Positions 1 through 10,982 of a DNA stretch of 64,000 nt are shown in pieces. A program made the translations under genes and the position numbers. Under the pieces are notes generated by a model. That model ran no database searches and was not told the origin of the DNA. It was given only the letters and a program-made list of their open reading frames with translations. Origin of the DNA: Cynocephalus volans (lineage: Eukaryota > Chordata > Mammalia > Dermoptera > Cynocephalidae); assembly GCF_027409185.1 (NCBI RefSeq), contig NC_084462.1, forward strand, positions 25,271,577 through 25,335,576. Direction: 5' to 3'. Each line of letters starts with the position of its first letter. Positions within the stretch are counted from its first letter, which is position 1.

Positions 1-1027
1 CCCACTTTGCCCGCCTCATCCAGTTTGGCACGGCGCGCTGGTACCCCCCAGTTCCCGTCAGCTGCGCACCCCCGTCTCCTAGCCCCAGCAAACAGGCTCG
101 CCAGCCCTGGCTGCCCCCTCCCCCTCGAGCCCCATCCATCCGACGTTGCGGTGCACTCCGCCGCCAGCGGGAGGCAGTAGAGACCGAGAAAAGGATCGTG
201 CTCCCCGCCCCGAGCCCGGGAGCCGGGAACTTGGGGTGGGGGCCTGGAGGCTTGCGGCATTGTGGAGGGGCCTGACGGGCGAGCCGGGACGCCTCTATTC
301 CCGGAGCTCCGGAGATCCCCCGTGCAGGGGCGGGGGTTGCTATTTTCGGGCAGCAGCTGCTGCTGTTCCGGCATCTCCAGCCAAGGGATCAAAATTCCCC
401 GGGTCAGAACTCCCCTCTGTCTCCCGGCGGTCACCCCCCACGCAGCCCCCGCCGCCCCGAGCTGGGGGGATGGTGCTGGAGATTAACTAGGAAACTCGAG
501 TGGAGCTAATTATAACTCGGGGCTTCCGCTGAGCCTCCCCTTCCCAAAAAATAGAGATGGAATCTCCGCGGGAGTTGGGGGCGGGGAGAAGGGTCCCGGG
601 CCTCGCAGGGGGCCTCGGCTGAGCGCTGCGCAGGGGCGCTGGGGTCGCGGCCCTGGGGATCCGGGGAGGCCCAGCCCCGCGCCAGGAACCTGCGCAGCTC
701 GGTTCCGCCCAAGGAAGGGGGCGTCTTCCAGTGGCCCCAGACTTGGGGGCGAGTGGGGAAGGGGCGCTCGAGGGTCCCCATGGGAATTCGAGAGGATAGG
801 CAGCGGCCGGCCCTGAGGGGCGCAGGCTTCCGCGCGGGCGTCGGTAAGTAGGCGGCGGCGAGGAAAGAGTTACGGGAGAGTGTGCGCTGCGGGGGGCGTC
901 GCTGGGCAGGCCTGGGGGCGCGGTGGGCGTCCCGTTTGGGGGCCTAGATCCCCTGGGGAGCGCACCGTCCGCAGGACGTGGAATGGGCCTCGGCCCCGGG
1001 AGGGTCCGGGAAGGGCGGGAGACTCAC
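1..1027 (-). other. ACHE: ACHE intron 1 (3' part beyond window)
   Basis: This is CpG-rich, non-repetitive DNA immediately downstream (minus strand) of the ACHE exon 1 splice donor. The donor reads CCTCAG/GTGAGTC on the minus strand, with the exon ending at 1028. No coding exon is visible here, so the first coding exon of acetylcholinesterase must lie left of the window. The stretch holds an E-box next to an N-box (354-371) and an A/T-rich MEF2/CArG-like tract at about 543-556. Reading frames on both strands are GC-rich chance frames. The assignment rests on recognising exon 1 and on synteny with MUC3A. Confidence 0.75.
354..371 (-). promoter_or_regulatory. E-box plus N-box pair in ACHE intron 1
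   Basis: CAGCTG (E-box) lies at 354-359, and CCGGAA (N-box, read on the minus strand) at 366-371, with six bases between them. A CTATTTTCGG tract at 340-349 resembles a degenerate MEF2/CArG site. Rodent ACHE is known to carry an N-box/E-box pair in its first intron that supports muscle and synaptic expression through ETS-type and myogenic factors. The position and spacing here fit that element. Function in this species is inferred. Confidence 0.55.
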
Positions 1028-1105
1028 CTGAGGCGGCCGAGCCTGGCCGGGCCGCGCCGGGAGCTGGAGGCGGCCGATGTTCCCCGGCGCAGGCTGAGCC
1101 GGCTC
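1028..1105 (-). other. ACHE: ACHE non-coding exon 1 (5' UTR)
   Basis: Read on the minus strand, this GC-rich segment contains CAGCCTGCGCCGGGGAACAT followed by CGGCCGCCTCCAGCTCCC and ends in GGCCGCCTCAG before GTGAGT. From memory this closely matches the non-coding first exon of human acetylcholinesterase mRNA. ACHE encodes the synaptic serine hydrolase that breaks down acetylcholine; none of its coding sequence lies in the window. The 3' boundary (1028) is set by the consensus donor. The 5' boundary (transcription start) is only approximate because there is no TATA box. The minus orientation and about 53 kb separation from MUC3A agree with the human arrangement. Confidence 0.82.
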
Positions 1106-1400
1106 TGACAGCCACCGCCTCCGGCCCCCCGCACACACCCCCTCAGGGCCACACGGCTCCCCCGCCCGCCCCCGCCCACTGTCTCCGCCCCCGCCCCTCC
1201 CCGCCTGCCTGGGCTGCCACCTCCCCTCCCTCTCCCTCCCTTCAAGCCGAGACCCAGAGACCCCGGGGCCCAGACGCACTCCAGTGACAGACGCCGACAG
1301 ACACACACGCGGTGACAGACGCGACCGAAAGACCCGCGGCGGCGGACCAGACACCACGTGACAGACGGACGGAGAGACACACAGAGTGACCGACTTTCAC
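1106..1400 (-). promoter_or_regulatory. ACHE proximal promoter, GC-box cluster
   Basis: The region upstream of ACHE exon 1 lacks a TATA box and contains a dense run of CCCCGCCC/CCCGCCC boxes at 1159-1199. These suit overlapping Sp1 and Egr-1 binding, as described for the mammalian ACHE promoter. Further upstream is a GACAGAC-rich stretch (1285-1390) and a CACGTG E-box at 1355-1360, with a second CACGTG at 1500-1505. Confidence 0.6.
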
Positions 1401-1739
1401 AGCCTCAGTCGAGGCTGGGGAAGTTATTACAAGGCTGAGGGGCCGAATAAATGAGCATCACTGGCCACGACAGAGTCAGGAGTGGCATGGGAGGAGCGGC
1501 ACGTGAAAGCGTGGCTAAGGACCCCCTGAGGGGTCCGGTGGCACTGGTGGAGAAAAGGTGACGTGGGTCACTCCTGTGGATGAGGGGATACTTGTGGGAA
1601 TGGAGATGTGAACATGGATGGTATCGCGAGTAGAAATGAAGGGGCCGCCATGGAGGAGGGGACCCTCAGGGGCAGTAAGAGGTGACTCGGGGACACCCGA
1701 GAAGGAAGGCCAACGTGGTGGCACGCACAAGGCTGCCGC

Positions 1740-2450
1740 GGCGAGGCCGCACTTCGCTGCCGCAATGGAAACTTCCGGAACCCCCGCGGGTGGGTTTGCG
1801 CTGGTTCCCTGACTGGTGACCTCGGACTTCGTCACCAGGGTCCGGTCCGGGCATGACATCACCAGGCCAAGCTTTCATTGGCCGCCACGCCGGCAGGTGG
1901 GAGCGGCCTGGCCAGCGCGTCCCCAGTCTGCTCCGAGGGGCCTGAGCCGCACAAAGCCCCACGCCCCGCCCTCCAGGGAATCACCCATGGGAACACGCTG
2001 TCGCGCCGGCGTCCCCGCGCCCGAGGGAGGGTGGAAACAGCGTGTGGCGCCTTCTCCCCCTGGGAAGCTCGCCCGTGAGCGGCTGCGTGGGAGACCGGCG
2101 GGCGCGGGGGAGCGTCGGGCGTGCGCGCGCGCGGCGGTGCGGGGAGCTGCGCGGGGCGTGCGCGCGCGCAAGCTCGCTCTGGCCGTCGAGTGTGCCACAG
2201 CGTCACCGGCACGCGTCCGCCTCCGCCTCCGCCAGGGACTAGGTTTCGGGTCTGACGGAGGGCGGCCGGTCCGCCAGAATCCAGAGTCGTTCCTGGCCCT
2301 GGGCCGCACGGTTCCCGGCTGTCCAAGCTGGGCGTGCCGCCCGCCCAGCGGGAACCGGCCCCGCAGGCGCCGACACCTGCGCTGGGTCCTCTCTCCGCTC
2401 GCGGGCGGCCGCCACCAGGTGGCGCCAGAGGAAGCCGTACGGGCCTTGAA
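1740..2450. promoter_or_regulatory. Second CpG-rich block upstream of ACHE
   Basis: A CpG island with a reversed CCAAT box (ATTGG at about 1877), two CG/CA alternating tracts (2120-2133, 2157-2170) and a CTCF-type core (2412-2425). It could be a distal ACHE promoter or enhancer, or the promoter of an unseen divergent transcript. Open frames on both strands here (for example 1816-2640 plus and 1875-2576 minus) have no recognisable domain and look like GC-driven chance frames. Confidence 0.5.
2412..2425 (+). promoter_or_regulatory. CTCF core motif
   Basis: CCACCAGGTGGCGC fits every position of the CTCF core consensus CCASYAGRKGGCRS. It lies at the outer edge of the ACHE CpG-rich domain, facing the repeat-rich mucin side. 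Occupancy is inferred. Confidence 0.6.
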
Positions 2451-3088
2451 GACTGATGCGGTGGCAGGCGTTGGGGAGATTATCCCCTCGCCATCTCTTC
2501 CCACCGTCTCTGGCTCTCCGTGCTCCAATCTTCTTGCACTCTCAACCCCCTGCCTGGACACTGAGATTCCCTGCATCTGGCCTTCAGCGACCCGGCCCCA
2601 CTGGTTGAGGGCTCCCCAGTGGTCAGACCGTGTCTCCTAGGTCAGCTCCCTGAAGAGCAGGCATAAGGGCTATGGGTGGTGACAGGAGAAAGAAAGATGG
2701 GCAATTATTGTTACGGCGGGAGAAAAGAGATTTAGGCAGGTTTCTGGGCGTGGTAATTATGAATTATTAGAATGATGGAAACAAACTATGAACAAGTGAG
2801 CAGAGGCCGGCCACAGTCTTAAGGCTGTAGGGATTCTGGGTCCTGCTAGTGATTGGGCTTGCGGTCCCCCTCCCCGCCCCGTCACTCTTCAGAAACAGGC
2901 TGTGCCACGCAAGTATGTCACCTGACCTCTGTAATCCGAGTTCCTAGGCCTGTACAGTGAAGATAGGGAAGTAAGGAAGGCAGGGATGCTGCTCACCCAG
3001 GGTTTTCACTTCCAGGAATGATCCCCCTTTTTACCTTGAGTCTCTCCCCAACTTTTTTCAACACAGGGACCTAACCTGTTTAGCCATA
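2451..3088. other. Intergenic, no feature recognised
   Basis: Non-repetitive-looking intergenic DNA following the CpG block. I see no gene, RNA or repeat that I can name. Confidence 0.5.
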
Positions 3089-3410
3089 TGTGTTAGTCTG
3101 TTTCTGTTGCTTAAAATAGAATACCTGAAACTAGGTAATTTATAAAGAAATCAAGTTTATTGTTTATAGTTTCGGAGGCTGGGAAGTCCAAAGTCCAGGA
3201 AACACATCTGGTGAGGGCCTTCTTCTGGCTGGGAACTCTGTACAGGGTTCTGTGGCGACCAGGGTATCGCATGGTGAATGGCTGGGCAAGACTGAGTTAA
3301 CCCTCTCACTTGCTCTGCTTATAAAGCCATCCTAACCATGCCCATGACCATCCATTAAACCATCAATGGATTAATCCATTCATGAAGGTAGTCTTCACAA
3401 TCTAATCGCC
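3089..3410 (-). mobile_element. MaLR (ERVL-type) solo LTR
   Basis: It begins TGTGTTAGTCTG, followed by a CTAGGTAATTTATAAAG block and GGCTGGGAAGTCCA. These are the reverse-strand hallmarks of MaLR LTRs (MST/MLT1 group). The right end is degraded. Confidence 0.75.
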
Positions 3411-3750
3411 CCCCTTCTGTGACTTCACCCTCTATAGCTGTCACTGAAGGGATGTCCTTGATTCTTCCACTTTTTCTTTCACCACTGATGTTTATCCAGA
3501 AATCTATCTTGCTTCAACCACCAGTCTTGCTAACTGAGTGAACTCCCCTACTTTCCTACTACCTCTGTCTCCCACCTTTGTGAACACAATGAAACCCCAC
3601 TTCTACTACAGTCCTTGCCTCACCTCTGCTAACAAAAAGGGTTCTCATCTCCTGTTTATTGATTAGGATTCAGTTCAGCCGTGTAACACAGAAAACCAAA
3701 CAATAATGGCTTAAGCAAAGTATAATAGAAATGTATTTCTCTCTCTCTCT

Positions 3751-3829
3751 TTTTTTTTTTTTTTGGTGTCTGGCTGGTATGGGGATCTGAACTCTTGATG
3801 CTCTACCGAGTGAGCTAACCAGCCAGCCC
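3751..3829 (-). mobile_element. tRNA-Ile-like SINE monomer
   Basis: Poly-T, then the reverse complement of a tRNA-Ile-like unit, ending CCAGCCAGCCCC. The flanks repeat TGTATTTCTCTC as a target-site duplication. Confidence 0.8.
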
Positions 3830-3947
3830 CTGTATTTCTCTCTTACGTAAGAGAGACCCATAGGCCATGCAGGGTTGGCACTGTGCTCTCGATGTTGGGG
3901 ACCAGCTTTCTTTACACACAATCTTGTTGCTCCTTACACAGAATCTT

Positions 3948-4047
3948 TTTTTTTTTAGTGGCTGGCTGGCATGGGGAACTGAACTCTTGACCTTGGTATT
4001 ATGAGGCCACACTCTAACCAACTGAGCCAACCAGCCAGTCAGCCCCC
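3948..4047 (-). mobile_element. tRNA-Ile-like SINE monomer
   Basis: Reverse-strand SINE with an oligo-T left end. The flanking duplication resembles CACACAGAATCTT at about 3935 and 4052. It lies 120 bp from the previous SINE, in the same orientation. Confidence 0.8.
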
Positions 4048-5842
4048 TCCTCACACAGAATCTTGTTACTCCACCATTTTCAGCATGTGACTTCCACTTC
4101 ATGGTGTAAGATGGCTGCTGGAGCATCAGCCATCACATCTGCATTCCAGCCAGCAGTAAGGGGGAAGATCTGAAAAAGGACATCCTTTCTCCCTTTGAGG
4201 ACAATTCCAGGAAATCACACATAGTATGTGGGTTTATATCCATTTGCTGGAATTTAATCCTAAGGTCATAACTGGCTATGAAGGAGATTCAGAGATGTAG
4301 TCTTTGTTCTGGGTGACTGTGCATCCGTTTAAAATTTGTCTGTCTTAATCCTAGGAAGAAGGAGGAGCAGAACTGGGGGACAGCCTTTGTCTGCCAAACT
4401 CCCTGTGCCTTTCTTCACATCTTTCAGTTGCAGGAATGAAACTCACATCTAAAATGTTTCAACTTGGTAACTCCCCCCTGCAATTTCTCTCATGATTATC
4501 CCCCGCCCCCGTGATTTCTGTGACCTGTGACCTCGGCGTCCCTCTGCCCTGAGCTGCTTCTCCGTGGACACTTGTTTTCCAGTGCTGTGAGATGGCTGTT
4601 CGCTGGAGGGCCTGGCAGAACTCCCGGAGGAGGAGGTGTGGCCAAGGTGAAGGCCACTGAACGTGTTAGGGAGGGGGTGAGGGTGGCAAAGGCATTCCGG
4701 ACTGGGTGGCCCTGCCCTGCCCTACAGCTGGAGGGTGCCCGATGAAGCCATTGCCCAAACCCCATTAAGTGGGGTTATTGCCTGGCAGAGTTGGGAGCTT
4801 GAGGCTATGAAAGGGACTTTCCTCCCTCTCCCTACCCCTTCCTGTGTCCCCTCCTTAAGGCTGGCCTAACGTTCGTACCTGATCCGAGTTACGTCTCCTT
4901 TGGATAGGATGATCCCTCCTCGGGGCTCATCCATCCTGCTTGTAACTTTTTCTCTTGTGCTGGATTTGAACATTTCACATGTGTTTTTAGCTTGTCTGTG
5001 GATAGTCTCACTTTATTTGCACAATTTTGTGAAATATTTAACTATGCAGTTCATCAAACATACTTTTGCTCAGTTGAGCCTGTTTTCCATCTGAGTGTGG
5101 GGGGGTCACCTACCCTTGTGCTTAGTTTAGGATTATCAGTTTATTTCTGCCTGTAAACTTCAATGGTTCTGAATGGAGTGAAGTACGTCATTTAATTCAC
5201 CAGGAATCCATCGACTTCCACTTTACCATTTATCTTCCTTGCTGTCAGAATCCTAAAGGAACTCAGGATCCCGGAGGATGACTCAACACTCACCTGACAC
5301 AGTCCCTGGCATGCGGGCCGATCAATGGCCTGCTCAGGTCCTGGACTCACAGGGCTGCAGGCAACCCTCATGCCGGTTTCGGTTTAAATGTTAGTAGTGC
5401 ATCTTGAATGACTTCTTGGGGCCAGCTGGTGAGGTCGCATGTGGTACTATTGATGTTTGACACCCAGGGAGCTCCTAAAAATGTTCCTGGCCACTCCTTG
5501 CTGCCCTGCATGTATCAGCTGGCCAGGTGAGAGCCATGCCAGAAGCAGAGATTCCTTAGATGACCCTGGCTGTGGTTCCAGGGACACCGAGTATTGGGTC
5601 AAGCGGTGGTGCAGAAACAGGGAGGACCTGTCTGGGGTTCCCCCACCTGGCCCGGGGACAGTGCAGGCTGGTTTCGGGATTGGCAGCTGTCCTCTGGCCA
5701 GCTGGGAACCTTAGGTGAATGTCCACAACATCGAGGACACCAGGGTGGGTTTGAACAGTAGCCTAAACCTAGTGTTACTTCCGCATTAGCACTTATCGGG
5801 GACTGGGGGCGGCGTGGAAGGCTTGTTTGCCAGCCAGCCACT
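4048..5842. other. Intergenic, no gene recognised
   Basis: No exon, RNA gene or classifiable repeat was recognised. The short open frames here lack family resemblance. The stretch beginning about 3660 has the look of an old interspersed repeat, but I cannot classify it. Confidence 0.4.
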
Positions 5843-6020
5843 CCCTGAACACTTTGCTAAATATCAGCTCATTTAATTCTTGCTCACAGCATACTGGTGG
5901 TGGAGGCACTATGGTCATTTTCCATGTAACAGATGGGAAATGGAAACTGCCGCACAGAGACAGCTTGGCTTCATCAGTTGGTGAGTTGGCAGCTCAGGAC
6001 TTAGGATGAGAACTCTGACC
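5843..6020 (+). repeat. MIR SINE
   Basis: It contains CTCATTTAATTCTTGCTCAC, an ACAGATGGGAAATGGAAACTG block and GGCAGCTCAGGACTTAGGAT. These match the core and 3' half of the ancient mammalian-wide MIR element in order and spacing. Confidence 0.7.
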
Positions 6021-7240
6021 GGGATGGGCTGGGCTTTGGAGCTGCTCACTCCTGTGACTTCCAGAAAATTAACTCCTAGAGGCACTCCTGGCCCCTCCCT
6101 TGCAAGAAGAGGGGTGCGGGAGGGTGTTTCCTGTGCTCCCTGGGATGTGCTCCTTCCTGCCTCCCATTCTCCCCTCTTTCCTAGCCCCTCCCTTGTCCCC
6201 CTCTCTCCCTGCCTCCTTTGTGCTCAGTCTCTCTCTCTCTCCCATTGGGGTCTCAGTGGGGGATGAGCACCTTTGGGTCTGGGTGAGAGGTGCCCCGGCA
6301 TTTTGAGGAGGGATACCCAATTCTGGGGGAGAAGAAGGACGGGTGTTGGCCTATGCAGTTTCTACTGGCCTTTCTGCTTCCCCGCCATGTTCCACCCCCA
6401 CCCCCCACTGGCCCCAGACATAGAGACCCCTCCTGAGAGCAGGACATGGCCCTCCTCAGCCAGGCCAGGAGCCTGAGGGCATGGGGTGCCTGAGTCCTCG
6501 TGGTCGGGGGACCGTCCGGCAGTGCCTCCTGAGCGTCTTCATCACATCCTCAGCCCCATCTCTCTGCTCCTTTTCTGACTGCACCCCACCTCCTCAGGGC
6601 CCACTTCTTGGAGCCTCTTCCTTCCACCCAGACCACCCCATTTCCTGGGTCTCCACGACTTTCAGGAATTGAGATTCAAAGGGATAGGGGCCTCCTTCAC
6701 CATCTCCTTCTCTGTAGGTTGGGGGGCTGTTTAGGGGAGTGGGAGGGAAGCAGGAGATCCCCAGGGACCCTGGGGTGAGAGAAAAGTGGAAAGAGTTTAA
6801 GTCTTGAGATGGCAAGTACTTCCAGACCCCTCACCACACCCCCCATTTCCCTGCCCCTCCTCCCCCGACTCACTCAGACACTGGGGCTGTGCTGCAGTGC
6901 GGGTGGGGAGCCCTGGAGGGCAGCGCATGGGCACTAGCAGGGACCTTCTCCTCCTCCTTGCTGGAGAGGGGCTCAGCGGGGCCAGGTGAGGGGCTGGGGC
7001 TGTGCGGGGAGGGTTTGGACCATTGATGGGGGGGAGCTACAGTAGGAAATGGATTAGTTGAAGCATCTGGGGGCTCTCTGGATCTAGGGCGGGACCCCCC
7101 TCCTTTAGTTCGGTTGTGACATCTTCCCATCCTGCTGGGCATGCTTACAAATGTCTGTAGCGCAGGCAAACGCGATGCCTAGGAAATGAGAGGTGAAAGA
7201 GCCTAGAAAAATGGGGAGAAATTACTTCCTGGCTGGGGGG
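6021..7240. other. Intergenic C/T- and G-rich DNA
   Basis: Polypyrimidine and polypurine patches (for example 6160-6240). No gene or repeat family recognised. Confidence 0.4.
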
Positions 7241-8111
7241 GTTTCTTTTTGAGTTATTTATTTGAACAGTTAATTTATTTTTAAGTTACATTTTTATTTA
7301 TCTGAACTGTTAATGAATTTATAAAATTCAAAAGGTATAACATGAAAAGTCTCCTTCTTAACCCTTATGTCCAGACACCCAGTTTCCCTCTCTAAAAGCA
7401 GTGACACTTGTTGGTCCTGTATTGCATATGTTATTGTGGAAAAATAGAATTAAAAGACAATACGAATCTTTCCACGAACTTTTTGAAGTACCCTCATATT
7501 CTCCTGCCCCCAACCTACGTTTTTACATAAATTGTTGCGTCCTATACATGCTCTTCTTATGCACATGACTTTTTTTTTTTTTAACCTAATATTGTATCCT
7601 AGGGACGGTTTCAGATTGGTACACAGATTTCCTCATTCTTTATTTTCTCCCTTTTTAATGAAAAGGGGCATACTTTACATCGCATGAGTGGAACATAATT
7701 TAATTTATCCCACACTAAGGCGTATTTAAATTGCTTTCAGTTACTCACTATTACAAACCTAGTACAGACATCATTTTGCAATGTTGCAAGTATAGCCCTG
7801 TGAGAAATTCCTAAACTTGTATTACTGGGTCACTACCCCAGCAATATTTGACAGATACTGTCTTGCCAACACAGCCTTTTTAAAACTTTTAAGAATCATG
7901 GCCCATTTAAGAGGTGGATGGTGTTTCAGTGCAGCGTACTTCTCTAATTAAGAGGGAGTTAGAGCTTCTTTTCATTTGTTTAAGGGCCCTGATTTTTGTG
8001 TTTACAATTAATTAAGTTCTGCTTTTATTTTTATTAACTCCTTTTTGCTCTCTTAGGTTTACCTTACAGCTTATGGAGTTGGGTATTTAATTAGTTTATT
8101 TTTCATTCTTT

Positions 8112-8204
8112 TGGCAGCTGGTTGATATGGGGAACTGAGCCCCTGATCTTGGTGTTATAATGTTATAAGGCTGCACGCTAACCAACTAGGCTAACTGGCT
8201 AGCC
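8112..8204 (-). mobile_element. tRNA-Ile-like SINE monomer
   Basis: Reverse-strand unit ending GGCTAACTGGCTAGCCC. TCATTCTTT flanks both sides as a likely target duplication. Confidence 0.75.
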
Positions 8205-8237
8205 CTCATTCTTTCTTATTTGTTGACAAGATTACTG

Positions 8238-8239
<2 letters not shown>

Positions 8240-8270
<31 letters not shown>

Positions 8271-8352
8271 ATTTGGCAGGTACGGGGATTGAACCCTGGA
8301 CCTTGGTGTTATCAGGATCACACTCTAACCAACTGAGCTAACTGGCCAGCCC
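8240..8352 (-). mobile_element. tRNA-Ile-like SINE monomer
   Basis: About 28 T residues, then a reverse-strand SINE ending AGCTAACTGGCCAGCCC. Confidence 0.8.
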
Positions 8353-8499
8353 ATACTGACATAATTACTTTAGTGCTATAAATTTTCCTCTGAAAATTGC
8401 TTTAGCTATATCCCATAGGTCTTATATGTATTCTTTTCATTATTTCTATTTTTTAGATGTTCTGTAATTTTGGTTTATATCTCATCTTTGTCTGAAGAG

Positions 8500-8574
8500 T
8501 TTTTTTTTTTTTTTTGGTGGCTGGTTGGTGCAGGGATCTGAATCTTTGACCTTGGTGTTATCAACACCACACTA
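8500..8574 (-). mobile_element. tRNA-Ile-like SINE, 5'-truncated
   Basis: Poly-T, then GGTGGCTGGTTGGTGCAGGG. It stops after the ACCACACT motif, so its 5' end is missing. Confidence 0.7.
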
Positions 8575-9595
8575 AGAAAGGGTTTTTAAATTATCAGATG
8601 ATAAAACTTATTTTTAATGTGTTTGTTATTAATTTCTAGATTTATTGCATTATGATCAGAAAATGTTGTCTGCTCTATCATATTTCATTGAATCTAAGAT
8701 GTTATAGTTGTAAGATGCCTCCTGAGTATATATTTAAACTTTTTAATATTTTAACTTTTCATTTTGAAATAATTTCAGGTTTATAAAAATGTAGCAAAAG
8801 TAAGGAGTTTCTGTATATCCTTCACCCAGCTTCGTTGTGTGTTATCTCATATCACCACAGTACAGTGATCAAAACAGGGAAATGAACATTAATAACATTA
8901 CTATAAAATGATCTATGGATCTTATTCAACTTTTGCCAGTAGTTTCATTAATGTCCCGTTTCTGCTCCAGGAGCCAATCCAGAAACACATTTCACTTAGT
9001 TGTCACGTCTCCTTAGTTTCCTCTAATTTGGACAGTTCCACAATCTTTCTTTGTCTTTCATGACCTCAATGTGTTGAGGAGCACTGGCCAGTTATTTTGT
9101 AGAATGTCCCTCAATTTGGGTTGTCTGCTATTTCCTCATGATTAGATCCAGGTTATGCATTTTTGGCTGTAATACTGCAGAAGTGCTGTTGTGCCCTTCT
9201 TGGTGCATCATATCAGGAGGTACAGGATGTTGATATATATCATTCATATGGTTAAGTGGGTGTCTGATAGGTTTCTCAACTGTGAAGTTATTATTTTTCC
9301 ATTTATAAGTAATAAGCATCACAACATTGTTTTAAATACTGCTAAACAGAAGAAAAGTATTGCCAATTACAAATATAAGACACCATCAATTATAAGGTGC
9401 ACGTACATTTGCCAAAATGTGAACAAACATACACCTTAGAACTAACGAAATCCTGTATAATTTTGGGGGGGATTTCTTCTTTTTTTGGTCTAGTGCATGG
9501 TAAAGTTTGTAAAGTTTGTGAATGTTCCACTGGCACCTAATAAAAAGATATATTCTCTGTTTTCAGGATTCAGAATTCATTATATAGATCAATTA

Positions 9596-10158
9596 TGTTG
9601 CTTTGAGTTGCTTCGCCCCCCACGGATTTGTCACCCCACTTCTCCTGGGTGATGGACATGCAAAGGATTACTCAAAGCCCATCTCTTCTGAGCAGTGAGA
9701 AGCCCCAAAGAGGTTAACTTCCCAGGCACCCTCCAATGAGAGGCAGCCCTTCCTTGGGAAATTAATGCTGAATTGGGGTTCTCTTCTGGCATTTATTTTC
9801 TAGACCAGGAAGTTACAGGAAGAGAACAAAGGTGGGGTTATAGTTTAACAATATAGGCTGGTAACTTTCAGTGAAACAAGCCAGATGACATTCCAGTAAG
9901 GCAATTAAGTGGTCTTATCAACACAAGCTTGATCTTAGCACACATTCCTTCTTATTGCAATTTCTCAGTTCTTTACATAACAATCAGTAACTAGTCTGTC
10001 TTTGAGCCAGCAACCTTGCTGTGCCACAATTTTTATCTCACACCAGAGACTTATAGCCTGAGGAAAATTTCCTGTCCTTGCAAGGTCAATATTTGAAACT
10101 GCAAGGCTTTGGAAAACCAGGCCTTGTGAAGTACATATGCTTTATAGTATATTCCACA
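9596..10158. mobile_element. Solo LTR inserted in L1
   Basis: A 563-bp TG...CA segment flanked by CAATTA on both sides (9590-9595 and 10159-10164), inserted in antisense L1 ORF2. The pre-insertion sequence AATCTAATTGATCTAT is preserved in an inverted L1 copy at about 12,076-12,093, which confirms the boundaries. The family and orientation are not recognised. Confidence 0.7.
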
Positions 10159-10440
10159 CAATTAGATTTGCCTTACTATGTTATTTAGGCCTTTTATGTT
10201 TTTTGAAAACATTTCTACATTCATTTCTTTTTTGGTCCACTTGATTTGTTATGGGCTGAGAGAGGTGAATTCAAGTCTTCTAATACATGTTTCTGTCTCT
10301 TTTGCCTTATATTTTGAATAGTTTTAGCTATAAAAATGTTGATACTTTGCAAATTGGTGCATTTATATTCATAATTGTCATATCTTCATGGTGAATTGTA
10401 TATTGTGTCACTAAAAAGTGTCTTTCATGATTCGTATAAG
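10159..10440 (-). mobile_element. L1 ORF2 relic, antisense
   Basis: Continuation of the L1 interrupted by the LTR at 9596-10158. Part of it (10,159-10,288) has an inverted copy at about 11,970-12,093. Confidence 0.6.
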
Positions 10441-10450
10441 AAAAATTGAT

Positions 10451-10621
10451 AGGGCCAGCCCATGGCTCACTTGGGAGAGCGTGGTGCTGATAACACCAAG
10501 GCCATGAGTTCAGATCCCTATATAGGGGTGGCTGGTTAGCTCACTTGGGAGAGCGTGGTGCTGACAACAACAAGTCAAGGGTTAAGATTCCCTTACCGGT
10601 CGTATTTTTTTAAAAAAAGAA
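10451..10621 (+). mobile_element. tRNA-Ile-like SINE dimer
   Basis: Two head-to-tail tRNA-Ile-like units: GGCCAGCCCATGGCTCACTT, then GTGGCTGGTTAGCTCACTTG, ending TTACCGGTCGTA plus a T/A-rich tail. This arrangement fits colugo CYN dimers. Confidence 0.85.
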
Positions 10622-10828
10622 AAGAAAAATTGGTAAATTGAACATTGTCAAAATTAAAAAGTTTTACTCTGTGAAAGACACTGTTAAGAGAGTGAAATAA
10701 CAAAGTACAGACTAGGAGAAAATATTTACAAATCACTTATCTGATAAAGGATCTGTATCCAGAATGTATAAAGAACTGTCAAAATTCAACTGTAACAAAA
10801 CAAGCACCCAATTAAAAAATGTGTAAAA

Positions 10829-10909
10829 GTTGGTTAGAGCACAGTGCTGATAACACCAAGGTCAAGGGTTTGGATCCCCATACTGGCCAGCCACACACAC
10901 ACACACAAA
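10829..10909 (+). mobile_element. tRNA-Ile-like SINE monomer
   Basis: GTTGGTTAGAGCACAGTGCT through CATACTGGCCAGCC, with a CA-repeat tail. It lies inside the sense L1. Confidence 0.75.
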
Positions 10910-10982
10910 AGTGTAAAAGAATTGAGTAGACACTAAGAACATAGAAGCATGTTCAACATTATTAGGAAATGAAATGTTCATT

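Larger units (their letters stand above)
7250..9595 (-). mobile_element. Old L1 (L1M) relics, antisense, with SINE insertions
   Basis: AT-rich sequence matching the reverse strand of old L1 3' UTR and ORF2 ends. The 8730-9310 segment (CACCACAGTACAGTGATCAA, CATCATATCAGGAGG) resembles the L1ME 3' UTR, and 8590-8720 resembles ORF2. It is heavily diverged and broken by three SINEs and a following LTR. No intact reading frame remains. Confidence 0.65.

Noticed and set aside
146..2640. Many overlapping open frames in the ACHE 5' CpG region
   Set aside because: High GC content removes stop codons in all frames. The translations are Arg/Pro/Gly/Ala-rich with no family resemblance, and the region fits a known non-coding exon, intron and promoter.
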